64,000 nt of DNA from Paulinella micropora (Eukaryota > Cercozoa > Imbricatea > Euglyphida > Paulinellidae), in the NCBI GenBank assembly GCA_019918135.1, contig WBZZ01005849.1:177501-241500 (forward strand), in the 5' to 3' direction. The position numbers were made by a program, and so were the translations under genes. This document shows, one piece after another, positions 19,768 through 29,900 of the stretch. The stretch's first letter is position 1; each line of letters begins with the position of its first letter. The notes below the pieces were generated by a model. That model was given only the letters and a program-made list of their open reading frames with translations. It was not told the DNA's origin and did not search any database.

Positions 19768-20904
19768 ATGAGTACTACAATGGAAAGTGTAAAGGCGCCA
19801 ACACCAACAGTGTTGGGACATTGTCACTGGCCCGGCTGCCTGCGGGAGTTTACCACAGCCAAAAACAGCCCTCCTCTGCTAAGCTGTGGGCGTTGCTTTG
19901 TCGCCAGGTATTGTAAATTGAAATGCCAAAGGCAACACTGGGATGCGCACGGACGGGTTTGTAACAGTTTGTATGCAGAGAGTGTCCAGCGGGTGCAAGA
20001 AATGTATTTTGGAGACATGGTGGTGGGGATCCGGGGGCGACGCGTGTATAAGAAACTAATCCAGAAAGCCCAGAAACATCATGGCGGTGGGCTGGTATAC
20101 GTGCTGTTGGGCGTTAAGAGGGAAGAAAGTGCGTACGTGCCCCGAGCTCAACTAGACAATTCAGAGTGGGCGTGGCTGCGCACGCTGGCACAGAGCCAGA
20201 CTACGCAGGTGGCAGATAAGCCTCTCCCAGGCCTGGCGCTAATTATCATGTCGGTGCCGTACAAGATACGTTTCAAGGATTTTAAGAAGAATTATATACT
20301 GCAGAACCGAGATTGCTATGTGCTGTCAGAAGAGGATGACATGTTTGGGATGTACTGCCAAATGTCCACCGTACTCGGTTACGAGACAACGTGCAATAAT
20401 CTGCAAAGGGCACCGAGCTGCGCCGTCTGCCAGAGTGAGCTGCTGATGCAACTTCAGGCTTGCGCGAGTTGTGCTTGCTACTTGTATTGCAGTCAGCGAT
20501 GTCTGGAGCAGCACAACAAAACGTGCCCGGGTCCTGACGACGGGGACGGGGAGGAAAGCACGTTGCTGGGTGAGCTGAGGCGGCGGCATACCCTGCGCAA
20601 GTACCTGCGTTTAATGAAGCAACCGCCCCCTGAATGCCGGACGCAGACCCCCGCGCGCCTGTGCCTGTTGGCCATCAGGCTGCTGTTGCAGACGGCGATT
20701 GAGCTCGTAAGGTTAGCACCCCATGCGCGCAGCCGTGATGAACTGCTGCGAGCTCAGCCTAAGGAGGCGGCCCCTCTGCTGAACAAGGTGCAAGCGCCCG
20801 CCGTCGGCCTGCTCGAGGCACTGGATCGCAAGTTGCTTGAACAGCTCCTGCAGCTCTACATCCCCAGCCCACTAGTGCCAGACCGTACCAGCGAGCTGGA
20901 ATGA
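19768..20904 (+). CDS. double MYND-type zinc-finger protein
   Basis: 378 aa from the ATG at 19768. The first MYND-like finger spans residues ~19-64 (CHWPGC...LSCGRCFVARYCKLKCQRQHWDAHGRVC). The second is at ~208-245 (CAVCQSELLMQLQACASCACYLYCSQRCLEQHNKTC). MYND fingers mostly mediate protein-protein contacts in eukaryotes and are expanded in some giant viruses. The C-terminal region (RRRHTLRKYLRLMK...AIELVRLAP) is shared with the MYND proteins at 53295 and 56473. An AATAAA lies 30 bases after the stop. Confidence 0.8.
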   Translation: MSTTMESVKAPTPTVLGHCHWPGCLREFTTAKNSPPLLSCGRCFVARYCKLKCQRQHWDAHGRVCNSLYAESVQRVQEMYFGDMVVGIRGRRVYKKLIQKAQKHHGGGLVYVLLGVKREESAYVPRAQLDNSEWAWLRTLAQSQTTQVADKPLPGLALIIMSVPYKIRFKDFKKNYILQNRDCYVLSEEDDMFGMYCQMSTVLGYETTCNNLQRAPSCAVCQSELLMQLQACASCACYLYCSQRCLEQHNKTCPGPDDGDGEESTLLGELRRRHTLRKYLRLMKQPPPECRTQTPARLCLLAIRLLLQTAIELVRLAPHARSRDELLRAQPKEAAPLLNKVQAPAVGLLEALDRKLLEQLLQLYIPSPLVPDRTSELE

Positions 20905-20929
20905 AAAAGAAGTACCACACAAAAAAAAG

Positions 20930-20940
20930 GTTTTAATAAA
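20930..20940 (+). terminator. poly(A) signal
   Basis: TTTTAATAAAAAA directly after the double-MYND gene, between convergent genes. Confidence 0.5.
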
Positions 20941-20963
20941 AAATCCAATTACGTCTTATACAC

Positions 20964-22988
20964 TTAGAATCTCATTCCGGCGGGGGCTGCGTGCTCACCT
21001 CCAGCCCGCGGCAGTGGGCTGGGCTGGGGACCAAAGATGTTGTTAGCGGCGGCAGAGAGAGTGAGTGGGTTGAGGGGCCCTTGTGCGCCCAAACGCACGT
21101 TGAAGGTGCAGGCAGGGTGGGTGGCGAGGGCGGAGAGGGCGCGCAGCAGCTGTGTGTAGCGTGCACTGTTGGCGGCGTCGAGCCTGATGTCACCAAGCTC
21201 GATGATCCATTCGATGCTTCTGAGGGTGTCGTTAGCGTGGTGGGCGCTGTCGGGCAGGAAAAGCCTGGAGAGACTGCTGGGCAGGCGGCAGTTGGCGTGG
21301 TCGAGGAGCGTGCCGGTGGTCTCGTCAGCGAAGACCGTGCCTGCGCTCGTGCCCATTAGGGCAAGCTTCCAGGCGCCAACCAGGTGCGTGATGCGCAGCT
21401 TCTGCAGGCCCTGCAAGTTGGCGGCGCTGCCGCAGGCTGAGCGTTCTCTGCACTGCCAGCGACTGATGTAATAGAGGGGTTCAAGGAAGTCGGCGTCACA
21501 GTCTTGTATCTTAACGTCGAGTTGGGTAAGTTCGAACCTGGGCAAGAGCCCCGTCAGCAGCGACTGGAAGGCACAGGCCGAAGAGCACAGGCCGCTGAGC
21601 CTGTGTTCGTACAGGGCCAGATTACGCAGGCGTAGCTCGCACTGGAGCCCAGGCTGAGAAAGTTGCCAAGTGTCGACAAAGGAGAGCAACCGACGCACCT
21701 GGGCGTCCTCGGCGCTAAACGCCCCCATGTCCAGCGTCAGCGCGAGGCGGAGCGGTTTGGACAGGGCTACCTTGGCCAAGAGCCCCTGCGCGGGGTGGGG
21801 TGGCCGAGTGGTTTCTTCAAAGGCAGCGAGGGAGATCTCTACCTGCAGGTTTTCCAGTTGGGGATAGACAAGGGCAGGGATGTGGGGCCAGGGAATAGGG
21901 GGGCCAAGGCAAGGGAGGAAGTACGGGGAGAGACGCCTCTGCACCAGACAACGCAGGTTAGGGAGCCGAGCGCAGGTCCGTCCGATCAGGGCTCCCTCGA
22001 ACAATGGACAGTCGTGGATGCGCAGTTCCTCTAGCGCGCCGAAATTGCCCTTGGCCACAAGCTCCTCGACCCGCGCATCGTTCCAGAACTGGCCGTGCAG
22101 GTCTAGGCTGCGGACCTCCTTGCAGTTCTTGGCGCTCACGCTGCACAGCGTGGGCAGCGCTTCGCAGATACGCGATAGCTGTTCCAGCGCCACCGCGGGG
22201 CAGTCCTTGATCACAAGCTCCTGCAGACCCTGCAGCTGCGCCTGTGCCACCAGGTTTACTAGGCGCTCGTCCGTCCAGTAAGCTCCCGAGAGTTCCAGCG
22301 TGCTTTTCTGCTGCCATTGCTGCAACGCGATCTGCAGCCTGCCAAAGGCCTCCGTGCCCCCCTCCTCTGCGACTTCCAGGTGTAGGGACCATGGTTGGAG
22401 GTTGCCGTGCCGGGCGACGCCTCCCGTCCTGTTGAAAACTATGGCCAGGCAGTTGGCCACCGTCAGCAAACTCCCGCGCAGTCGCAACTCCGTTACATTG
22501 GGCACCATAAACAGCAGTTGATCCAGCAGTACTGGCACGTTCCTTTCGTCTGTGCAGTCTGCGCCTGGCGCCAGCTCCAGGACGCCACCCCCTCCTCCTC
22601 GGGCTCCCGGCGCAGAGCCGTCCGCGGAGCCTAGGTAAGTTGCTAACGCCTTGGCCACGAAGCCCGCAACCTCATCCACAACAGCCTCTTCAGTCGGGGA
22701 ACGGCTCACAGTGTCTTTGGAAAGACAGTGACTGATCAGGGCGCCGAAACTTTGCTGCAGTTTTTCCGTCCGCTGGACAAGCACTGAAAGATCAGGCAGT
22801 GCCTCGAGGCAATCTGTCACTAGCACTGAGAGCAAGGGCGACATACCCCCCGCCAGAGCGGTCTGAGCATCGCCACAAGCTGCAACTGTAGGTGAGACAG
22901 GCTTGCCAGGCTCTTCGTTGGCAACGCTCGATGTCACCAGTGTTGACAGACTAGTATCCGACGACGATAGCCTACGCTTGCCTAGCAT
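20964..22988 (-). CDS. leucine-rich-repeat protein
   Basis: 674 aa from the ATG at 22988 (MLGKRRLSSS). LRR-like segments with asparagine/cysteine positions run through most of its length: VPNVTELRLRGSLL, LQGLQELVIKDCPAVA, LPTLCSVSAKNCKEVRSLDL, FGALEELRIHDCPLF, LQGLQKLRITHL. The N-terminal ~80 residues are Ser/Thr-rich. The C-terminus (ending in HAAPAGMRF) overlaps a GC palindrome at 21001-21025. No F-box is clear at the N-terminus. Together with 18515 it forms a pair of LRR proteins facing each other across the MYND gene. Confidence 0.65.
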   Translation of the reverse strand: MLGKRRLSSSDTSLSTLVTSSVANEEPGKPVSPTVAACGDAQTALAGGMSPLLSVLVTDCLEALPDLSVLVQRTEKLQQSFGALISHCLSKDTVSRSPTEEAVVDEVAGFVAKALATYLGSADGSAPGARGGGGGVLELAPGADCTDERNVPVLLDQLLFMVPNVTELRLRGSLLTVANCLAIVFNRTGGVARHGNLQPWSLHLEVAEEGGTEAFGRLQIALQQWQQKSTLELSGAYWTDERLVNLVAQAQLQGLQELVIKDCPAVALEQLSRICEALPTLCSVSAKNCKEVRSLDLHGQFWNDARVEELVAKGNFGALEELRIHDCPLFEGALIGRTCARLPNLRCLVQRRLSPYFLPCLGPPIPWPHIPALVYPQLENLQVEISLAAFEETTRPPHPAQGLLAKVALSKPLRLALTLDMGAFSAEDAQVRRLLSFVDTWQLSQPGLQCELRLRNLALYEHRLSGLCSSACAFQSLLTGLLPRFELTQLDVKIQDCDADFLEPLYYISRWQCRERSACGSAANLQGLQKLRITHLVGAWKLALMGTSAGTVFADETTGTLLDHANCRLPSSLSRLFLPDSAHHANDTLRSIEWIIELGDIRLDAANSARYTQLLRALSALATHPACTFNVRLGAQGPLNPLTLSAAANNIFGPQPSPLPRAGGEHAAPAGMRF

Positions 22989-23404
22989 TTTTATCTTGCT
23001 CGCCAAGCCACCTTTGCCAAGAAATACCAACCTGTGCAAGTGGGGGGAGGGGGCGGCGCCCCCCCCCTCTTGATACTCCCGCTAAAAGAGAAAGCGTGCA
23101 AAGGGGGGGGGGGCGCCCCCCCCTACCCTGCCAAACGAAAGAGCACGAAGAGGAGGGGGGGGGGGAGTGGGAGAGAGGAGGGGGGGGGGGGGGAGTGAGA
23201 GAGAGGGGGGGGGGGGGGAACGTGAGGGACTGCACTTCCTAAATTATAAGAAGAGCAGCGAAGAAAAAAGAAAAGGAAAACAGCGTGGTAACACCAGAGC
23301 AGCAAAGGCGCTTGGTGTTGTTAACTGACAGGCTTGCTAGATTGCACAGCGTGGGATATGTGGTAAACTATTTGTTTGTTAAGGGAGGCGGGGTAGAGAA
23401 GTTC
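22989..23404. other. intergenic G/C tracts upstream of the protease
   Basis: Runs of G up to ~15 and mirrored C runs, then an A-rich segment (23244-23283). The protease frame is open from 23243 without ATG until 23405. Confidence 0.45.
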
Positions 23405-26197
23405 ATGGAACAAAAACTCCGTGAATCTTTCCCCGCAAACATCTCGACAGCGTGGAGGCTAATGTACGACGTGGTGGGTTACTGGGAGAACGTCTCGCAG
23501 GAGATGTTTGGGCATGTGAAGGACGACGCAGATGCTCTGTTGAACATAGCGCGTACCCGGAATCTCGCGGGGTGGGATGCGCTAGAGGTCAACTACTACA
23601 ATGACTTTTCCAAACAGAACAAAACGCTGTTTGCACAACTGGCCAGGGACGCGGATGAATGGCTGCTCGTACAAAGGTTATCAAAAGACTTTGACGCGGT
23701 TTGTAGGGATCTAACGGATGATAAATCTACTAAAGCCTTTTTGGAGCTCGAGTTTATCAACTACAAGATGGGTTTGATACGTGAGCATTCGCTGTACTTT
23801 GCTAGGGCCCAACAGCTTTTTAAAAGGCTGTGCCCGCCTTGCTGGCGTGTTGAACTGCCAGGCGGTGAGGTGCACTGGATCCTCACAGCCGACGATTCCC
23901 GCCTTATACGCTATCTGCTGAAGAAGCCAGATCTGGAGAAGGCGCTGAATACAGCGGCCCAGACTGCCCTTGCAGGGCAGGTTGTCACTGCAGACTTGAA
24001 CGGCCAGTACTTTGTAAATTTAAACGGTGTTTTGGCTCGGCTGAAGAATAAGGACCAGATGACGCAGGCGGGCAAGAGTAGCCTGCCGCGGGGAGGGCGC
24101 TGTGTATGCGTGCCCTTTTTAGACAAGTGGAGTACAAAAACCATGGAGCAGGCAGAGCGGTTCTGCAGTCGAGCTTCCGTGGGTGAGCGAGCAGTAGTAG
24201 ATTCAGCTGGTTCCTCGGCGAACGCCGCGGGGGATGCCCGGTGGCCCGCTGAGAAGAAACTACGCACAGACGATCACTTAAAACAAGTTAGCCAAGCACT
24301 TATGGTTTTGGCGCAGAATAGCAAAATATGGGGGGGAGGAGGTTTCTATAGTGAATCTCCCGGTGTGTGCCGACAAATCGACGCACATGTTGCGCTCTGG
24401 ATAAGTATCGAGAAAACGTTCAAAAGCAGCGCGGCCTACAAAAAATGGGCGCGTCTAAGTCAGGGCGTGTGCAACCCTGTCAATTCCGAGTTATGCATTT
24501 TCAACGATTGGTTCCACAAGGAATATTCGGCCGACCATAAAAGAAACGAGTACCAACTAACTGACGCTCAATGGAAAGAACTTTGTACGCTAGAAACGGC
24601 AAAGTACACATTGTTGGGCCCGCAAAGACTGTGGCTAGGCAACCACTTGGCTGGCTTGGTGAAAACACAAAAGCCGAGTGAGAGCGCTGGTAATAAGCTT
24701 AATCTGCTTGTAGCGGATGGCTTCTGTCTGGCGTGGTATGATAAGACAGAAGGAGCCGAAGCTGCGGCAGTGGTGGCGACCCGAGCCGCTAGCCCCCATA
24801 AGAAAGGGCTTGTCGGCGTCTCCGAGGAGCCGCAACCCGGGCCGCTTGAAAACCGCGGCGTCCGATGTTATTTGAACACTGCGGTTCAGTGTCTTTGCCC
24901 GGTCCTAGCTGGCAGAATGTCGGGTTTCGATGGGGCTTGTGGGACTTGTGCAGGCTGCCAGCTGGTTTCGTTGTGTAATGGCCTGGCTCCGTACGGAAGC
25001 AAATTTGTAGAAACAACACAGTCTCCCTCTCTCCAAGATATTCTAATCAAACTACACAATCTCGATTCCGCGAATGAGACAGGCTCCGGGGGCAAGATGG
25101 CAGACGTGACTGAGGCAGTCGCAAAAATTAATCATGCAATCTATGAACAAACAGGCACAAAAGCTTGCGACGTTTTTAAGCAACAGTGGCAAAGCAGCCT
25201 GCAATATCAAGTAGTCGAACGAAGAGTCTGTTACGCAGGAAACCACATAAACTTACACGAACAAGACCCGTGGCTCCCTCAGGGCATTGTCCTTGACTTG
25301 CCCATAGAAGCCAAGCAGAATAAAAAAAGAGCAAAGAAGTACGACAAGTTAGATTACCTAGAACTGCATCTGACCCTCCAGGAAATCATAGATACCTACT
25401 TCCAGACAGAACGGCATGACCAAAACTACGCACTCTGCCGCGAGTGCATCGGGAATAATGTCGGTCAAAGGGGTTGCACCTATACGCGCAGTCTGCTGGC
25501 AGAAAATTCCAGTGCAGTAGCGCCCTGGCTGGTGCTGGCTATACAGCGCACATGCATTACGAAGACGAAACCAAACAAGCTAAAAACCCCACTACTGCTT
25601 ACCCCTACCGTACAGATTCCCTTTGCCGATTTGTTGTCTATTGCGCAGACCCCGGCTGAGGGAAAAAGCTACACGTACATGCTGGAGGCGGTGGCGTGCC
25701 ATATTGGTGCAACGCCCGATTCCGGGCACTACTATGCTTACCGGCGATGCGCCGACGACACGGGGGACTGGTGGCGCCTGGACGACGCTAAGACCCCTGA
25801 AAGATTGAAGTGGGCAGAGGTGCAAGAGGACACAGCCTTCTCTGGCAGGCTGGTGGTGCTACGGCTAATTGATGAAAAGCCGCGACCCGCGTTGGGGCTG
25901 TGCGATGGGCGCTTCCGACTAGTCGAGCGCTCCTGGGGAAAGGTCGGGCTGTCCAAGCTGGTTTACGTCACGGGTAAGGCAGACTATGTGAAGAGTAAAA
26001 AAAGCAGGTTGTATATCGCTACGATTATCTCGGCGATATGCGAAGGAATTATTCCGCCTGATGAGCGGGCAAACAAAAAAATACTCCTCGGCTATTCAGA
26101 GGATGACACACTGAACCCTGAGTTCGATGCTGCTGCAGTGGAGAAGCTCGTAGCCAAGCAATTGCTGGCTCATTACGGTGTAGCTCTCGCGCCTTAG
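23405..26197 (+). CDS. ubiquitin-specific protease (USP/UCH family, C19)
   Basis: 930 aa from the first in-frame ATG; the open frame reaches back to 23243, so the start may be earlier. The Cys box is GVRCYLNTAVQCL with the nucleophile at residue 488, and the His box is PDSGHYYAYRR with His 775. DWWRLDDAKTPERL follows, as in USPs, where the substrate is seen by F/W-R-x-D-D. The catalytic core fills residues ~480-820; between the boxes are ETGSGGKMADV and a Cys pair CRECIGNNV. The N-terminal ~480 residues are unique, apart from weak helical sequence. It would remove ubiquitin from host or viral proteins. The stop lies inside a 29-bp tandem duplication. Confidence 0.85.
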   Translation: MEQKLRESFPANISTAWRLMYDVVGYWENVSQEMFGHVKDDADALLNIARTRNLAGWDALEVNYYNDFSKQNKTLFAQLARDADEWLLVQRLSKDFDAVCRDLTDDKSTKAFLELEFINYKMGLIREHSLYFARAQQLFKRLCPPCWRVELPGGEVHWILTADDSRLIRYLLKKPDLEKALNTAAQTALAGQVVTADLNGQYFVNLNGVLARLKNKDQMTQAGKSSLPRGGRCVCVPFLDKWSTKTMEQAERFCSRASVGERAVVDSAGSSANAAGDARWPAEKKLRTDDHLKQVSQALMVLAQNSKIWGGGGFYSESPGVCRQIDAHVALWISIEKTFKSSAAYKKWARLSQGVCNPVNSELCIFNDWFHKEYSADHKRNEYQLTDAQWKELCTLETAKYTLLGPQRLWLGNHLAGLVKTQKPSESAGNKLNLLVADGFCLAWYDKTEGAEAAAVVATRAASPHKKGLVGVSEEPQPGPLENRGVRCYLNTAVQCLCPVLAGRMSGFDGACGTCAGCQLVSLCNGLAPYGSKFVETTQSPSLQDILIKLHNLDSANETGSGGKMADVTEAVAKINHAIYEQTGTKACDVFKQQWQSSLQYQVVERRVCYAGNHINLHEQDPWLPQGIVLDLPIEAKQNKKRAKKYDKLDYLELHLTLQEIIDTYFQTERHDQNYALCRECIGNNVGQRGCTYTRSLLAENSSAVAPWLVLAIQRTCITKTKPNKLKTPLLLTPTVQIPFADLLSIAQTPAEGKSYTYMLEAVACHIGATPDSGHYYAYRRCADDTGDWWRLDDAKTPERLKWAEVQEDTAFSGRLVVLRLIDEKPRPALGLCDGRFRLVERSWGKVGLSKLVYVTGKADYVKSKKSRLYIATIISAICEGIIPPDERANKKILLGYSEDDTLNPEFDAAAVEKLVAKQLLAHYGVALAP

Positions 26198-26232
26198 CGA
26201 GTGACGGTGTAGCTCTCGCGCCTTAGCGAGTG
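26175..26232 (+). repeat. 29-bp tandem duplication over the protease stop codon
   Basis: Two exact 29-base copies, each containing CTCGCGCCTTAGCGAG, a small palindrome. The first copy supplies the TAG stop at 26195-26197. Confidence 0.85.
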
Positions 26233-26497
26233 AGCTAGGAAAATTCCAGTTACTAATTAAAAAAGGGAAAAAAAAGAGTGTTTTACAGCATCTCACTCTC
26301 CCCTCCCTTTTTTTTGTTCTCTCCCTCTTGCTAGCCCCCCCCCCGCCCTGCCCTTGCCCTCTCCCCGCCCCGGCAGTCCTCTTCCTTGCATCTTGTCCCA
26401 CACTAACTAACTACTCTGGCTTGGGCTGTGAAAAGAAAAAGGAAGCAGGCGAAACAGAGAAAGTGTGTGCAAGAGGAAGAGGCCAAAGCCCCGCACG
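26233..26497. other. intergenic, no gene recognised
   Basis: A/T-rich island, then pyrimidine-rich and C-run sequence. It is likely the 3' end of the protease transcript and the leader of the EGF-like locus. Confidence 0.4.
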
Positions 26498-26929
26498 ATG
26501 TGCCTGACAACGGGGCTGCAGCGCCTGGCCTTGCTGTTGCTTGGCGCGCAGGTGCTAATCTTGTCGGAGGCTGTGTTGCTAGTCAAAAACAGGCGTGCGG
26601 TGTGTGCTATGGACCCGCTGATTCCCTGCACGGCGTATGGCGGCTCAGACAGATCGTGCTCGAATGGTGCGCTAGTACAATATCGGAACGAAATCTTGAA
26701 GGACCTAACTCTCAACGTGGCGACGCTGCTGGAGATGGAGATGGGCGCGGACACTGGACTGACAGGCTTGGTGTTTTTGTCGCCAGCCATTCTATCAGCC
26801 GTACGTACAGCTTGCGTTGAACTCGTTGATCAGCACTTGTTACCTAGACGGTACTGGATTGGAGGTGTGGCAGGTGCTGTGCGACGTGCGCAACAGCGAC
26901 GTGAACACACGGTTGAAATACGACTTTAG
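26498..26929 (+). CDS. signal-peptide first block of the giant EGF-like locus
   Basis: ATG at 26498 with a clear signal peptide (LQRLALLLLGAQVLILSEA). The mature part (~80 residues) then runs into the frame of the next block. The protein-like frame changes between about 26790 and 26850. Either a short intron (GTACAGC at 26804 to ACCTAG, ~43 nt) or a one-base frameshift would join it to 26817-31163. Confidence 0.6.
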   Translation: MCLTTGLQRLALLLLGAQVLILSEAVLLVKNRRAVCAMDPLIPCTAYGGSDRSCSNGALVQYRNEILKDLTLNVATLLEMEMGADTGLTGLVFLSPAILSAVRTACVELVDQHLLPRRYWIGGVAGAVRRAQQRREHTVEIRL

Positions 26930-29900
26930 CAAGTGCCAGGGGCCTCGGAACACGAGCAGCTGTGCGGTGTCGTGCCAGCGCGGGTACTCGGGGGGAAATG
27001 TCACGTTGCAGTGCCCACGGGACGTGGCGTTGCTGAGCGGGGCGGGAACTATTCCTGTCTACTCGACCTGGAACGTCAGTGGTTGCCTGGACGTTGACGA
27101 GTGTGCGCTGAGAACGCACGACTGCCACCCGAACGCAACGTGCACCAACTTGGTGGGGAGCTTTAATTGCACGTGCCCCAGTAACGGGCAGTGGCTGACG
27201 GACCCTACGTGGCAGGGCCACACGGAGCTGGGCTGCGTGTCGTATGTGTGCCAGCGGCAACTGCCCAATAGTTCAATGATGGTGGGCGACCAGTGCAGGT
27301 GGTTGGCGCCCGACGGACGGGAGTGCACACTCTACTGTGCGGTCGGTTACGGTGACAACACTGAGGGCGCGGGGGTGACGTACAGCTGTCCGGGCGGCGT
27401 GCTGCGCGCCAGCAACAGCGAGGGTTTAGTTTGCCATGCACTGCAGCCCTGGGAGCTGCGGTTGGACTTGGGGGAACTTCCGTTTGACACGCTGTTGTCG
27501 GTGAAGGCTGGTAAGCTGCTATTCCGTGAGCCCGGGCTGGCGATGGGCGATCTGGACCTGGACGGGCTAGACGACGTTGTGCTGGCGTACCAAGTCAGCG
27601 GTTCTGACCAGATGACGACGTACGCTTTCGTGTACAGCAGCGTTTGGCGCCAGTCATTTACGTTTGTGCTGAGCGAGGAGGCGCTGCACGGTGCGTTGCA
27701 GGTGCGCGACGGCGCCGTGTGGGGCGTGACGCTGGAGGCCGCCGAGGCTGCAGCGCCGAGGCTGGTAGCCAGGCTGCGGGTCTGGCTCTGGTCGTCAGCC
27801 CCGCTGTCCACGCCCGGAATCCGCTGGGCGGACGTTCCACCTCCTGGCGTAGCAGGCGCGGGTGCAGGCGTGTTGCTGCCCCCTGGCTGTCGGCTGCTGC
27901 TAGCCCCCCTGCAAACCCTAGCGCCGGTCGACAGCAGCAGCAGCAACCAGCAGCGGGCGCTCTGGTTCACAGTGTCCCCTTGTGCGGCAGGATCGCTCGC
28001 GGTCGAATGGAGCAGCGAGGCACTGGCTGGGGAGACCGCGCCGGCGGAGCCCCTGGTAGAGAACGGGTTGTACAGCTGGGCAGGCGGTTCGCGCTTAGCC
28101 TACGCAGGGGAGTTGCTACCCGGTTCGCGGGCTGGTAGCGCCACGGTCTGGTCGGAGGCTCTGGGCGGCCAGAACGTAGACGATCTGGGGCTGCTGGGCT
28201 ATTGCAACTTGCAGGTGTGGCTGCAGGCAGCAGCGCCATCCGCGGATAACGCGGACGTGCCCTTGTATGTGTTCAGAGAGAGAAAGCTGTGGGAACCGAC
28301 CTTTGTTTCGGAGCAAGTGGAGCAGTGCCTGGTGATTCCGTTGCAGGGCATAGCGCTGGTAGTCTTGAACTCGGGAGCGTTGATAATGCTCTCGCCTAGC
28401 AACGCCAGCAACCCGCGGCAAAGTACCTATCTGGTCGACGTGATCGCCCGAGAGGTACAGCAGGTGTCCTACTGTTCGCCCAGCACCTGGCCTAACCTGC
28501 GGCTGGCCGCGCTGGGCGCCGGCGGGCGCTGGGTTCGTTACTTGCGGCAGGACCCGGAAAACCCGCGCATGAGCTTTGAGCTGGACGTGTCGATGCCGCT
28601 GCCGGGCAGTGGCGAGGACATCTACACGGGCACCGCCTGTTGGAAGCTACACCACGACGAGCGTGAAAGTTGCAACATACTCCTGGTGCGCCTGTTGAGT
28701 ACGGTAGGGCCGGGGCTGAACACCGACTTGGAATCTTTTATGTACCGCGTGCCGGTGCTAAAGACCAGCCGCAGCATGATAGCACCGGGGGTGGTGCGCT
28801 GCGAGTTTGTGAGCTGCGCCGAGGGGGCCCTGTGCCTGCTGGTTGACACGTGGCCCCGCTGCGCCTGCCGGGCAGGGCTGGTGGGCGACGGTGTGCGTTT
28901 CTGTGTGCCGCGGCCCCCTCCCCTCCCGGCGGGGCGCTACTATGCCCTGCTGCCACAGACGGGGGAATTCCGCGAGGCGTCTTGGTGGGGGGACGGCCAA
29001 GAAAGGGTGCGCACAGAAGAACGCCCGCTCGGCACGGCGACTGTGTGGTCCTGCGGGGTCTCGACGGGTTTGCAGGACCCGCAAACCCTGTGCAAGTACT
29101 CCCCCTCGTGCAGGGCGCCCGCGTCTGCGAGCGGCCTGTCGTCGTCTGAGCTGGTACAGCTCAGAGAAAAGAACCCTGAACTCCAGCTGACCTGCCCCGA
29201 CGGAGCCCGCCTGTGGTTCCGTTATCAGCGCACGGACGCCGGTGGCCCCGCGCCCCCGGGCTGCGCCTACCTGTTCAACTACGATCGCTGGCCGGCCGTG
29301 GTAGGTCCTGAGCCCGCCCTGCTGGACGCAGCGCTGGTCTGGTCCGCGCTAGGCGCTCCTAGCCCCTCGCAGAGGTCCGGGGGCCTGGTGGAGGTGTCCG
29401 CCGAAACGGTTGCAGCGGCGGAGCTGTGCGCGCAGGCACGCGCGGGGGCGGGTAGCCTTAGCTGCAGCTTTCCGTTCAGGTTAGGGCGCAGCGGCCAGCC
29501 TGGGGGAGGGCGCTTCTGCGAGCTGTTGCCACGGGTGGAAATGCCCTGCGGCCCCGCGGGTCTGCGCATTGCTTGCAAGCAGGTCGAGGCGCCCTCGACG
29601 GTTAGCCTGGGCGTTTGGAACTGTTCGGGAGAACTGGCGGGGCTTTTCTGGCTGCGGCACGAACGAGTGCCCTCGGAGGCGTTGGGGGGGGGTTGTCGCC
29701 TGCTGCGCGGGGCCGTGTCGCGACCGGGGGTAGACTTTAACTGCACCTTCCCACTCCGCGTAGCTCCTGCGGACTCTCGGGGCGGCAACTCCTTTTGTGA
29801 GCTAGCGCCGGCTCCGGTCTTGGGTGCCTCCTGGCTTGAGCTTGTCTGTGACGACGTGGGGGCCGGCGCCCGGTGGTGCAGTGGTTCTACAAAAACTGCT

